DNA of 49,046 bases, taken from assembly GCA_022843125.1 (NCBI GenBank), contig JALHOG010000038.1, positions 1-49,046 of the forward strand, in the 5' to 3' direction. The notes beneath the pieces are model-generated. The model did not search any database, had not been told where the DNA came from, and saw only the letters and a program-made list of their open reading frames with translations. Positions within the stretch are counted from its first letter, which is position 1. Each line of letters begins with the position of its first letter. The translations under genes were made by a program, and so were the position numbers. This document shows, piece by piece, positions 1 through 7,455 of this stretch. The stretch is from Ilumatobacteraceae bacterium (GTDB lineage: Bacteria > Actinomycetota > Acidimicrobiia > Acidimicrobiales > Ilumatobacteraceae).

Positions 1-294
1 GCCGGGCTCATGGCCGCAGCGCCCCGCGGCGGCACCTGCCCGCCCGCCTGACGCCCGCCGGTTCGGCCTCGCCCGTCCTCCGGTCGCGCCCGGTGCCCGC
101 GCTACGACAACGGCGTCACCGACGAGCTGCGCCATGAGGTGCTGGATGGCGGCGTCCTCGATCGCGTCGGTCACGACGTCGACGCCGAGGAGCAGCACCA
201 CTGGTGCAGCTGTCGAGACGCGCTCCCGACCGAGCTCACGACGTCGGACGCCGAACTCGTCCAGTGCCCCCGGCGCTCGCTGGCGCGGGAGGTG
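1..294 (-). other. Window edge; possible C-terminal part of a minus-strand gene cut by the edge
   Basis: The minus-strand frame that ends the next gene stays open after that stop (295-297) right to the window edge. Between about 240 and 118 it has strongly GC3-biased codons and a hydrophobic-then-acidic stretch (VVLLLGVDVVTDAIEDAA) that looks coded. Closer to the edge it turns into Arg/Ala/Gly-rich sequence with poorer codon bias. No start with a good ribosome site is visible. On the plus strand a 16-codon open frame ends at a TGA at 49-51 and could equally be the tail of a gene entering from the left. I cannot choose between a partial gene, a relic and intergenic DNA. Confidence 0.25.
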
Positions 295-1023
295 TCAGCG
301 CGCAAGCGTGGCGACGACGGCGAGCGCGGCGGCGGTCGTCGGGCGTCGCAGGCGAAGGGTGTCGACGTCGCGGCCGCTCCCGGCCGCGCTGTAGGCGCTG
401 ATCGCCAGCCGGTCGCCGATCCGCAGCGACAGCGCGGCGTTGGCGACCTCGTCCTCGTTCCAGTGGTTGACGACGACCTCCAGGTCGACCGGTGTCCCGT
501 CGGCGTCGACCCCGGCGTCGACCGTCGTGTCGGTGAACGGGCACAAGGGAGGCTGCGCCCCGTCCATCGGGGTCCAGCGTCGGTCGGTCCGCCGTTCGAG
601 CGCGGGCGTCGGTCCGAGCCCGAGCGCCTCGAACAGCGTCGGCAGCATGGAGCGCAGCGACGCCGCGAACGCGTGGGCGTCGGTCGGCTGCACCGTCCAC
701 TCCACCCACTCCAGGCCGAACTGATCGCTCGCCACCGGCCGACCGGAACCCAGCTCGACACCGACGAGATCTTGCGCAGGGTCGGCGAGCAGCCGGCGCA
801 TCCCCTCGGGAAAGGTGAGCGTGCGGGCCGCGCCGCGCGCGGCGTCGATGTGCGCACCGCAGAACCAACCGGTGTCGGGCGGGTGCCCCACGAAGCCGGG
901 CTCCTCGGCGGATCGGCGCCGCGACTCACGGCTGCGGTCGTCGGGCTGGAAGGTCACGGGCCCGCCGTCCCCATCGGCAGGATCGAGGTTCGCGTCACAG
1001 ATCTCGCACACCGGGGGCCGCAC
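295..1023 (-). CDS. Hypothetical protein with an N-terminal CxxC motif
   Basis: I do not recognise a family. The frame is open from 1239, but the N-terminal 70 codons of that frame are Ser/Arg/Pro-rich and unlike protein. I place the start at the GTG at 1021-1023, which gives about 242 residues beginning RPPVCEICDANLDPADGDGG. That opening, with a Cys-x-x-Cys pair and a nearby GWFCGAH motif (about residue 55), suggests a small zinc or redox site. The middle is acidic and mixed alpha/beta (VGVELGSGRPVASDQFGLEW). There is no signal peptide or membrane segment. Its upstream neighbour on the same strand is an exported protein. An actinobacterial protein of unknown function is all that can be said. 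The start is uncertain. Confidence 0.65.
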   Translation of the reverse strand: MRPPVCEICDANLDPADGDGGPVTFQPDDRSRESRRRSAEEPGFVGHPPDTGWFCGAHIDAARGAARTLTFPEGMRRLLADPAQDLVGVELGSGRPVASDQFGLEWVEWTVQPTDAHAFAASLRSMLPTLFEALGLGPTPALERRTDRRWTPMDGAQPPLCPFTDTTVDAGVDADGTPVDLEVVVNHWNEDEVANAALSLRIGDRLAISAYSAAGSGRDVDTLRLRRPTTAAALAVVATLAR

Positions 1024-1168
1024 GAGCGAGACCGTAGCGGCCGGGGATGTGGCGCAGTTCGGACGTCGGGTCCAGCTCGCGCACGAACGGCGTCCGCGCC
1101 CCGCGAGTCGGGGGCACGAACGCCGTTCGGCGAGTTGGCCGGTCGGGCAGGATGGTTCAGAGTCCGGG

Positions 1169-2119
1169 TTACGGGACGAGGTCGAAGCCGAGCTGCTCCC
1201 AGGTGAGGTCGTGGTCGGCCGCTGCGAAGGAGACGACACGGGTGACGTCGGCGATCGTGGCCCCGGCAGCAGCGAGCGCGGCCCGGTCGAACGCCCACGA
1301 CGTTCTCAGCTCTCCGTACGGCCCAGCAGTCGCGATGCGGAGGGCTCGGACGGCGACCGCGGCCCCGTTCCTCAGTGTCACCGTGGCGAGCACCTCGTGC
1401 TGCGGGTCGAACGTCGGCAGTTCCTCTCCGAGGGAGTCGGAGTTGCCGCGGATGTTGTCGGCGTCGTACACCGGCGAGGTGCCGACCGACGTGGTGACCA
1501 CCGTGTCGCCATAGGCGAGGGTTCGGAACCACGGCCCCGTCCTGAGCTGCGCACCGACGGGCAGCAGCCCGTACTGCGTCGTCGCGAGGTCACCGGACGT
1601 CGTCCCCGCACGCGAGGACGCCACCGTGCGCGTCGCGCCTGCGCTCGGGCTGCCCGCACGAGGAATCGCGTACGTGACTCCGCCGACGGTGAAGAGCGCG
1701 GCGTTGACCTGACCCTGGTCGGTCTGGAGGTTCACGAACACGAAGCTGGGAACGCTCGTCGCCACGGTCGCGCCGTCGATACGGAACGTCGCCTGCTCGG
1801 CGGGGACCGCGGGGATGACCACCCGCGGCCTGCCGACCCGGGTCTCCGGGCGCCCGACGGTGAGGGTGAAGCTGTCGCGAGCGGAGGATTCGGGGTCAGC
1901 CGTGGTGAGGTGGACCGGCGTCAGCGTGACGCCGGCGGCGACCGTGCCTCCGGCGCTGATCGGGCTGCCGGAGAGCCGCAGTGCGGTCGTCTCGAGGTCG
2001 ACGACCCCGGAGGTCGCCTGGACGCTGGGGGCGCCGACGGCCATGGCGGTGGCCAGCAGCACGCTGACGGTGAGAGGTGCGGCGAAGCGCGATCGATGCG
2101 GACGAGGAACTCGGAACAT
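1169..2119 (-). CDS. Exported hypothetical protein
   Basis: A 316-residue secreted protein. The start at 2119 is preceded by a GAAAGG ribosome site about 7 nt away and is preferred over the upstream in-frame start at 2170. Residues 1-40 form a classical signal peptide: Arg/His-rich n-region, Leu/Ala/Val core, then a SVQAT cleavage region. There is no lipobox. The rest is beta-rich with repeated Val/Thr/Gly strands (VVDLETTALRLSGSPISAGG, VGGVTYAIPRAG) and few charged surfaces, like a cell-wall or extracellular beta-sandwich protein. The C-terminus has Trp/Phe-containing segments (TSWAFDR, DLTWEQLGFDLVP). No catalytic motif is visible. It lies upstream of the CxxC protein on the same strand, but they need not be co-transcribed. 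Confidence 0.7.
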   Translation of the reverse strand: MFRVPRPHRSRFAAPLTVSVLLATAMAVGAPSVQATSGVVDLETTALRLSGSPISAGGTVAAGVTLTPVHLTTADPESSARDSFTLTVGRPETRVGRPRVVIPAVPAEQATFRIDGATVATSVPSFVFVNLQTDQGQVNAALFTVGGVTYAIPRAGSPSAGATRTVASSRAGTTSGDLATTQYGLLPVGAQLRTGPWFRTLAYGDTVVTTSVGTSPVYDADNIRGNSDSLGEELPTFDPQHEVLATVTLRNGAAVAVRALRIATAGPYGELRTSWAFDRAALAAAGATIADVTRVVSFAAADHDLTWEQLGFDLVP

Positions 2120-2293
2120 GGGGAGCCTTTCGTGGGCGGGTTCGTGGTGCCGAGCCTCGACGGAGGCCAATGACAGACCGCGAAACGATCCTTGCGGAAT
2201 CCGAAACCCTCCGGGCCGTCGTCTTCGCGTTGCCTCATACGGTGGGGAGGACGACCTCGGGGCCCAAGCCGGTCGACCGGGTTGCAGTCCTCG

Positions 2294-2461
2294 TCATCGA
2301 CATGCCGCGGACGTGAGCGTTGGCTGGGATCGCGTGGTCGACGAATGCCGGGCGACCCCCGTGGTGATGATGTCGAGGTCGTCGCCGGCGAAGGCGTCGA
2401 GCGCCGGGAGGACGAGGTCCGTGAGGATCAGCGGCCGTTGGGTGCCGAGCGACGCGAGCGT
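2294..2461 (-). pseudogene. Coding-like relic (C-terminal fragment) overlapping the 3' end of the membrane protein gene
   Basis: The roughly 308-bp interval between the exported protein and the membrane protein is not empty. On the minus strand a frame ending at 2294 encodes about 55 residues with near-ideal GC3 (it includes ILTDLVLPALDAFAGDDLDI) but no credible start. Its beginning overlaps the last 11 codons of the membrane protein in another frame. This reads like the C-terminus of a vanished gene, or the true C-terminus of the upstream gene reached by a frameshift. No family was recognised. I see nothing else in 2120-2293. Confidence 0.3.
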
Positions 2462-3183
2462 TGCGTGTGGCCCGGGGAGTGCAGGTCGGGTGGCGCTACG
2501 TTCGGCACGGCGCTGCGAGTCGCCGGAACGCGCGTGGCAGCGATGCCGATCGCGAAGGCGATGATGGAGAGCAGTGGGGGGATGATGGCCCACCAGGTGA
2601 CGAATGCGAACGGCAGTGTGACCGCGACGAGACCGCTCACGATCAACCCCCGGTCCGGTCCGGCCAGTACGGCGGCAGCGATCAGGGCTGCACCGGCGAC
2701 GAGCCCGGCCGCGATCGTCGCGGTTGGCGCTGCGCTGACGGCCATCAGCAACTCGAAGGCACCGAGGATGCCGAGGAGACTGCGGAGCCAGTTGCTCGTG
2801 ACCTCCGACCGGAACTGGTCCCAGCCGCACGCGGCGAGGGTGGTACCGGCGGCAGTGATCAGCAACAGCCCGGGGATGACCCAGAGCCGACCGACCGTGG
2901 TGGAGCACACGGCGGCGACGACGGCGAGCCAGACGCTCACCCGCACCATCACCGAATCGCGAGAAGCGGTGCTGCGGCGCAAGGCTTGCGCCGCAGCGAG
3001 GGTGGTCGCGCTCAGCGCGATGGTGAGCAGACCGAGGGCGACCGGTTGGTCCTTGTTGCCGGACCATTCGGGGATGCGGCTGCCGATGGTTGCTTGGGCG
3101 ATGCCGGTGACGATCCCGAGACTGCCGCCGATCGCAGCGAGCCGACCGGCGAGGATCAGCAGCTTCGGGGGCACGCGGGTCAT
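2428..3183 (-). CDS. Polytopic membrane protein coupled to the nitroreductase
   Basis: A 251-residue integral membrane protein. The ATG at 3183 overlaps the stop of the upstream nitroreductase gene by 4 nt (ATGA), so the two are translationally coupled. Six to seven hydrophobic segments are visible, roughly at residues 8-28, 45-65, 75-95, 97-115, 128-150, 152-170 and 185-215. They are separated by short loops with Arg/Asp, for example SRIPEWSGNK after the first helix. The last 35 residues are polar and Pro/Arg-rich and may be a changed C-terminus (see the relic at 2294-2461). No transporter signature is recognised, so the function is unknown. The coupling suggests a membrane partner of the oxidoreductase. 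Confidence 0.8.
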   Translation of the reverse strand: MTRVPPKLLILAGRLAAIGGSLGIVTGIAQATIGSRIPEWSGNKDQPVALGLLTIALSATTLAAAQALRRSTASRDSVMVRVSVWLAVVAAVCSTTVGRLWVIPGLLLITAAGTTLAACGWDQFRSEVTSNWLRSLLGILGAFELLMAVSAAPTATIAAGLVAGAALIAAAVLAGPDRGLIVSGLVAVTLPFAFVTWWAIIPPLLSIIAFAIGIAATRVPATRSAVPNVAPPDLHSPGHTQRSRRSAPNGR

Positions 3184-4436
3184 CGGGTCACCTTGCTCAC
3201 GGGGCGGCGGGGGCTGAGTCGGCCGGCTCGCACCGGGTGACCGATGCGGAACGTGGACAACGCGTGCCGGCCGGGCCGGTCGATCAACGCGTCCATCGCG
3301 GCAGCGAACGTCGAGGGGTTCCCGAGTTGAGCGTCGCGATCGATGCGTTCGGTGATCTGGTTCATGTACTGCAGGCCGAGGCCAGCGACGGTGGCGGCGA
3401 GATGGATGCGCTGCAGCAGCCTGCCCCCGTCGAGTTGCGCCGCGCGGTCGTCGGGATCGGCCACGGTGACGATGCCGTAGGCGGCGGCGGTCGCGGTGTG
3501 CACGGTGCGGGTCTGGTCGAGCCAGAAGCTGTCGCCCGCCGAGCGAGTGCTCGCCGGGAGGATCTTCGCTGCGGCCAACACCAGCGGGCTGAGGCCCTGA
3601 GCGTCGAGGGTGAGGCCATCCATCTGCGTGTCGGTGTCGTCGCGGCTGCTGCGGATCCACGCGAACGACTCCGTCGATTGCTCCTCGTCGTCGATGATCG
3701 CCCGGGTCGCTTCGATGATCATCGCACCCAACCCCGCCCGCTCGGCCGGTGTGGCGAACCACCGGATACCGACGCCGTCGAGCCCGGCGACTAGCGAGTC
3801 GAACGTGGCGAGGACGTCGGCCGCAACGATCTCGTCGGTGTAGGGCCCGCGGTTGCTGTGTCGTCGATCGATCGCGTCGTGGAGGTCCGACACCACCATC
3901 GGTGCCTCGGCGAACGACACCGTGGCGACGTGCGTCGGGTCGGAGGCGTCAGGAAGCAACGTCACGGAGGGCTGCAAGCCACGGGCCGCTGCCGCAAGGA
4001 CGAGGTTCTGGAGGGCGCAGCCGAGGCCGACGTGGTGCTCGCGGTCGAGAGCGTCGAGCGCACCTGTGCGTCGCGCCGGGTCGGTGAACAGCTCGACCCT
4101 GTCGTCGGTGACGTGGAACGTCCAGGGTTGGGTGTTGTGTGGATTGGCGGCGAGGATCGCGGCGGCGACCGTGCCGAGCGACGTGGCGTCGTCACGCCAG
4201 TTCGTCCAGGGGTCGTAGGCGGTGCCATGACCAGCGTCGAGCACGCCGTTGTCGAACACACGGTAGCTACCCGCCCCCACACCGGCGACGACGACGGTGG
4301 CGGCACCCACACCGATGTGGTGCAGCATCGTGCGCCGTGTCATCGGGCCGGTCCCGTCAGCTGGCGGTGGCGCTGTGGGTTCATCCGGCGGCACAGAGTC
4401 GATGCCGATGTCGGGTGGATCGGTGATCGGAGTCAT
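3180..4436 (-). CDS. Acg-type nitroreductase-fold protein with Tat-like signal
   Basis: About 418 residues. An N-terminal twin-arginine-like segment (TRRTMLHHIG, then an Ala/Val/Gly-rich hydrophobic stretch, about residues 33-60) points to export or membrane anchoring. After it comes the family motif NPHNTQPWTFHV (about residues 96-107), the FMN-contact region of the Acg/Rv2032-like branch of nitroreductases. Two nitroreductase-like halves follow, with RRHSNRGPY in the middle and GLQYMNQITERIDRD near the end. Mycobacterial Acg has an occluded, FMN-sequestering site and no known substrate, so enzymatic activity should not be assumed. The start at 4436 has a GAAAGG site 8 nt upstream. An in-frame ATG at 4460 overlaps the upstream stop (ATGA) and is a real alternative. 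The stop is coupled to the membrane protein gene. Confidence 0.85.
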   Translation of the reverse strand: MTPITDPPDIGIDSVPPDEPTAPPPADGTGPMTRRTMLHHIGVGAATVVVAGVGAGSYRVFDNGVLDAGHGTAYDPWTNWRDDATSLGTVAAAILAANPHNTQPWTFHVTDDRVELFTDPARRTGALDALDREHHVGLGCALQNLVLAAAARGLQPSVTLLPDASDPTHVATVSFAEAPMVVSDLHDAIDRRHSNRGPYTDEIVAADVLATFDSLVAGLDGVGIRWFATPAERAGLGAMIIEATRAIIDDEEQSTESFAWIRSSRDDTDTQMDGLTLDAQGLSPLVLAAAKILPASTRSAGDSFWLDQTRTVHTATAAAYGIVTVADPDDRAAQLDGGRLLQRIHLAATVAGLGLQYMNQITERIDRDAQLGNPSTFAAAMDALIDRPGRHALSTFRIGHPVRAGRLSPRRPVSKVTR

Positions 4437-4456
4437 CGGTGAGACCTTTCGTCGGT

Positions 4457-4860
4457 TCATGCATCACGTCGTCGCAGGTGAGAGTTGGCGAGCAGCATCA
4501 GTCCAGGGGTGACCAGGTCGTCGGGGCCTTGTCGGGCGTTGGCCAAGAGCTGGCGGGCGCTGGTCGGCAGATCGGCGAACACGTGCTCCCCGATGCTGCG
4601 CGGGATCAGCTGGGGGGACCGCCGCGACGACGAGCTGGCCAGGTCGGCGGCGTGACCTCGTGGCCGTCGATCCTTCGGAGTTCGTCGGTGACTCCCTTCT
4701 CGACGAGGACCTCGACGAACTGTTGCACCGGTGCGCTGGCGAACGTCTCGAGGGACTCGTTGACGAGACCGGCCACGATCTGGCGGTCCCAGCGACCGCG
4801 CGAGTGCGTCATCACCGCGTCGACGATGATGGTCGGGCGCGATCGTGTCTCGATCATGCC
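4457..4860 (-). pseudogene. Three-helix-bundle dimerization-domain protein, frameshifted in a homopolymer
   Basis: The 5' part, starting at ATG 4860, encodes a domain of the type seen in short actinobacterial 'three-helix bundle dimerization' proteins: SLETFASAPVQQFVEVLVEK followed by DELRR. The frame hits a stop at 4606 directly after a run of six C on the coding strand (4612-4617). If that run were seven bases long, the frame would continue cleanly for about 50 GC3-rich codons (QLIPRSIGEHVFADLPTSAR ... ANSHLRRRDA) to a TGA at 4457-4459. That TGA overlaps an in-frame ATG of the nitroreductase in the usual ATGA pattern. I therefore read one gene of about 134 codons broken by one missing base. 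A sequencing error and a real mutation are both possible. Confidence 0.6.
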
Positions 4861-5296
4861 CGCCGCCCGCTGAGAGCGAGTAGCGACCAGATCACGAGAC
4901 TGTTGGTCCAAGCTGGCTTCATCGACGAAACTCCCTTGCGTAGGTGCGATCTGCGATCGCGCTACCGGGGTCCGGAGTAACGCCGGCGGTTCCTGCCGAG
5001 GTCTCGGTTCAGAGCCACCGCTGCCCAGCCAAGCCGAACAGCTCGTTGGCACGGTATCAGCGGCGACGGGGAGTCCGCTGAGAAGCGATCATCGGGTCGC
5101 CCAGGTGGTGAGCCAGATGCAGCAGTGCGCGCCGGCCCGATCGCCGCCAGATCACGTGCCCAGGCGCCGCTCGCGCGAACCTCGTAGATCGTGTGCGTGG
5201 TTCACGACAGCGCGGAGCAGGTACCCACGCTGGTTCGTGACACCGACCGAGACCATCGACTTGCGCTCCGGAGGAACGCCTCGATCACGCCCACCC
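4861..5296 (-). other. Gene-poor stretch with a short coding-like relic
   Basis: No credible complete gene. On the minus strand, roughly 5152-5286, a frame ending in TGA at 5152-5154 has coding-like content (PERKSMVSVGVTNQRGYLLR ... VNHAHDL) but no start with a ribosome site, and it looks like a relic. The frame of the broken helix-bundle gene extends upstream to 5052, but that part is Arg/Ser/Pro-rich and I do not treat it as protein. The stretch leads into the repeat array before the DUF4143 gene. Confidence 0.35.
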
Positions 5297-5384
5297 GCGT
5301 TCATCACGCATCGCATGAACGTTCAGCGTTTCCACCACCGATGTTCAGCGTTTCGCGCATGACGAGACAGCGTTTCGCGCATCT
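5297..5384 (+). repeat. 22-bp-period direct-repeat array upstream of the DUF4143 ATPase gene
   Basis: CAGCGTTTC occurs at 5324, 5346 and 5368, exactly 22 bp apart. The last two copies share the 15-mer cagcgtttcgcgcat, and the first two share gttcagcgtttc. One period further upstream (5297-5318) a degenerate unit matches the 5341 unit at 13 of 22 positions, including GTTCA and CGCATGA, so the array is about four units. The core GCG-TTT-CGC is a small dyad. The array ends 29 bp before the ATG at 5414, the position expected of an operator or promoter-proximal binding site. The spacing places copies on the same helix face. The repeat is not CRISPR-like, because the unit is too short and the spacers are only about 7 bp. 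Confidence 0.75.
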
Positions 5385-5413
5385 CAGTCGATCCGGGCGG
5401 TAGGGTCGGCGGC

Positions 5414-6652
5414 ATGATCGAACGTCATCTGCTCGGGGTGGCACAGGAATCCTTGCGCGGATTCCGCGTGACGGTCATCAACGGCCCACGTCAATCCGGC
5501 AAGTCCACACTCGCCAAGCAGTTGGTCGAGAGCACGGGGAGCTACTGGAGCTTCGACGACGAGTCGGTCCGAACTGCGGCGCGACTCGATCCACACGGCT
5601 TCGTCGAACAGGGGGCGTCGCCGATGGCGATCGACGAGGTGCAGCGTGGAGGCAACGACGTGGTGCTGGCCGTCAAGGCGATCGTCGATCGCCGCAACGA
5701 TCGCGGTCAGTTCGTGTTGGCCGGGTCGACCAGGTTCCTGTCGGTGCCCCAGCTGTCGGAGTCGCTCGCTGGTCGGGCCGAGATCCTCGATCTGTGGCCG
5801 TTCTCGCAGGGTGAGATCGCCGGCGTTCGTGAGACATTTCTCGATGCGTTGTTGAGCGACCCCGAGCAGCTGGCGCAGCGGCGATTCGAACAGATCGATC
5901 GCCCAACGTTGTTCGATCGGTTGGTCCGAGGGGGCTACCCGGAACTGGTCGATTCGTCGCCGGCGCTCGCAACGCGTTGGTTTCGGAACTACATCCGCAC
6001 GGTTGTCGAGCGCGACATCGTGGAGGCGTCCGCCATCACCCAGGCCGGCGAGCTGCCGGTGTTGCTACGCCTGTTGGCGGCGAACACGTCGGGAGAGATG
6101 GTGACGGCGCGACTCGCAGGCGACGCTCGGATGAGCGCCGGCACGGTCGCTCGATACGTGGGGCTGTTGGAGCTCGTCGGGTTCGTCTTGCCGATCAGGG
6201 CTTGGACCCCGAGCCTCACCAGCCGCGAGAAGCGTCATCCCAAGATGGTCGTCACCGACACCGGGCTCGCGTGTGCGTTGCTCGGCCGAAACGTGGAAGG
6301 CCTCGGTCAGCCGACGAGCCCGATGACCGGACCGTTGCTCGAGTCATTCGTGACGATGGAACTCGTCAAGCAGCGGGGCTGGTCGCAGGCGCAACCGACG
6401 ATTCGCCATTGGCGCGATCGCAATGGTGCCGAGGTCGACCTGATCATCGAGGACGGCAGCGGGACGATTGCAGGGGTGGAGGTGAAGGCTGCATCCACCG
6501 TGTCGCACGGCGACGTGAAGCACCTCGAAGTGTTGCGCGACAAGCTGGGTGACCGGTTCACCGCTGGTGTCGTGCTCTACCTCGGCGACCGAGTGCTCCC
6601 GTTGGGCGATCGTCTGTGGGCCCTGCCCGTCCCACTGATCTGGTCTGACTGA
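5414..6652 (+). CDS. AAA_14/DUF4143 family ATPase
   Basis: A 412-residue protein of the AAA_14-DUF4143 family. The N-terminal AAA domain has Walker A GPRQSGKST (24-32), Walker B MAIDEVQ (71-77) and the sensor-1-like stretch FVLAGSTRFL. It is followed by a helical lid with the family hallmark PFSQGEIAGVRETF and the GGYPELV element. The DUF4143 C-terminal half ends in a restriction-nuclease-like core, GAEVDLII (D342) then GVEVK (E356, K358), a D-x(n)-ExK arrangement. Family members are widespread and their biochemical role is poorly defined. Proposals include accessory or mobile-element ATPases and nucleases. It stands alone in its strand context, flanked by relics, and is preceded by its own direct-repeat array. 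A second, diverged copy lies at 26465-27682. Confidence 0.9.
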   Translation: MIERHLLGVAQESLRGFRVTVINGPRQSGKSTLAKQLVESTGSYWSFDDESVRTAARLDPHGFVEQGASPMAIDEVQRGGNDVVLAVKAIVDRRNDRGQFVLAGSTRFLSVPQLSESLAGRAEILDLWPFSQGEIAGVRETFLDALLSDPEQLAQRRFEQIDRPTLFDRLVRGGYPELVDSSPALATRWFRNYIRTVVERDIVEASAITQAGELPVLLRLLAANTSGEMVTARLAGDARMSAGTVARYVGLLELVGFVLPIRAWTPSLTSREKRHPKMVVTDTGLACALLGRNVEGLGQPTSPMTGPLLESFVTMELVKQRGWSQAQPTIRHWRDRNGAEVDLIIEDGSGTIAGVEVKAASTVSHGDVKHLEVLRDKLGDRFTAGVVLYLGDRVLPLGDRLWALPVPLIWSD

Positions 6653-6758
6653 ACGATCGCTCGACCGACGAGTTCGCGCACGCCCTACGGTGATGACGGC
6701 CACGAACGGCTCGACACGAGCGGTCGTGCCATGACGTGGGAGGGCCGCAGCATCATCC

Positions 6759-7338
6759 GTGCGCGACGGACAGGTACTGTCCCCGTCGCTCCGGCTCGGC
6801 TTCGTCGTGTTGCCACCATCGCTCGTCGACGATGCGATCACCCTGCGTTCGCTCATGGACTGGCAGCCGCCCGCCGCCAGTCAACAGGCGCTCCACCGGT
6901 TCACGGTGCGAGCTCGTCAGCGACAGTCTCGACGTCATGGCACGCCGTGGCCTGTTCAGCGAAGTGCTACCCAGCGCCGCTGGGCTCCACGTCACCGCCC
7001 ACCTCACCGACGGACTCGACGAGCAGTCCGTCCGTGCGGCCGCAGCCCGCCGAGGAGTCGCCCTCGGCGACTACGCCGGCTGTTGGCAGCGCGCTCCACG
7101 CACCGAAGGCCTCCTGGTCGGCTTCGGTGCCGTCCCGTCGGACTCGCTCCCATCGGCCTTGGACGAGCGCCGAGCACCCGCCGGCGTGGATCGGGTCCGG
7201 CCGCTCAACCGGGACCGGCTGCATGCCCGCCTGCTCCTCTTCTCCGCGAGCGGGTTCGAGGCGAATCTCACCAGGGAGGCAGCGAGGCGTGGCGACGTCG
7301 AGTTGATCGATGCCGCCCGGCTCTACACCGGCGCGTAG
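6759..7338 (+). pseudogene. Mosaic relic: MocR-type aminotransferase domain fused to a DUF234-like tail
   Basis: The first roughly 48 codons (frame of 6759) match the catalytic-lysine-proximal region of MocR/PdxR-type GntR regulators (SPSLRLGFVVLPPSLVDDAI). Near 6905 the reading shifts by one frame. There LFSEVLPSAAGLHVTAHLTD and later LLVGFGAVPSDSLPSALDE give the C-terminal part of the same aminotransferase-like domain, with a stretch apparently deleted. The HTH and N-terminal half are missing. From about 7195 the frame continues into RDRLHARLLLFSASGFEANL and DVELIDAARLYTG. That is the end of an unrelated family, the DUF234-type C-terminal domain of archaeal/bacterial AAA ATPases. This is two broken genes joined by deletion, with no function expected. 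I see nothing supported in 6653-6758 or 7339-7455. Confidence 0.6.
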
Positions 7339-7455
7339 CGACGGGAGAACAGCAGATTGCGCCGAAACCGAGTTCGCACGGCATGCGGAGGACCGAAACA
7401 CGACCCGCTGCCGTGTTCACAGACTGCTCACAAACTCACGCAGCAAGCTGCAACC

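Noticed and set aside
139..1206. Long plus-strand open frame opposite the CxxC protein
   Set aside because: It has an Arg/Gly/Pro-rich composition with no fold pattern. It is the antisense shadow of a GC3-rich minus-strand gene.
5297..5384. Repeat array as a mini-CRISPR
   Set aside because: The conserved part is 9-15 bp and the spacing is only about 7-13 bp. There are no Cas genes, and CRISPR repeats and spacers are each about 25-40 bp.
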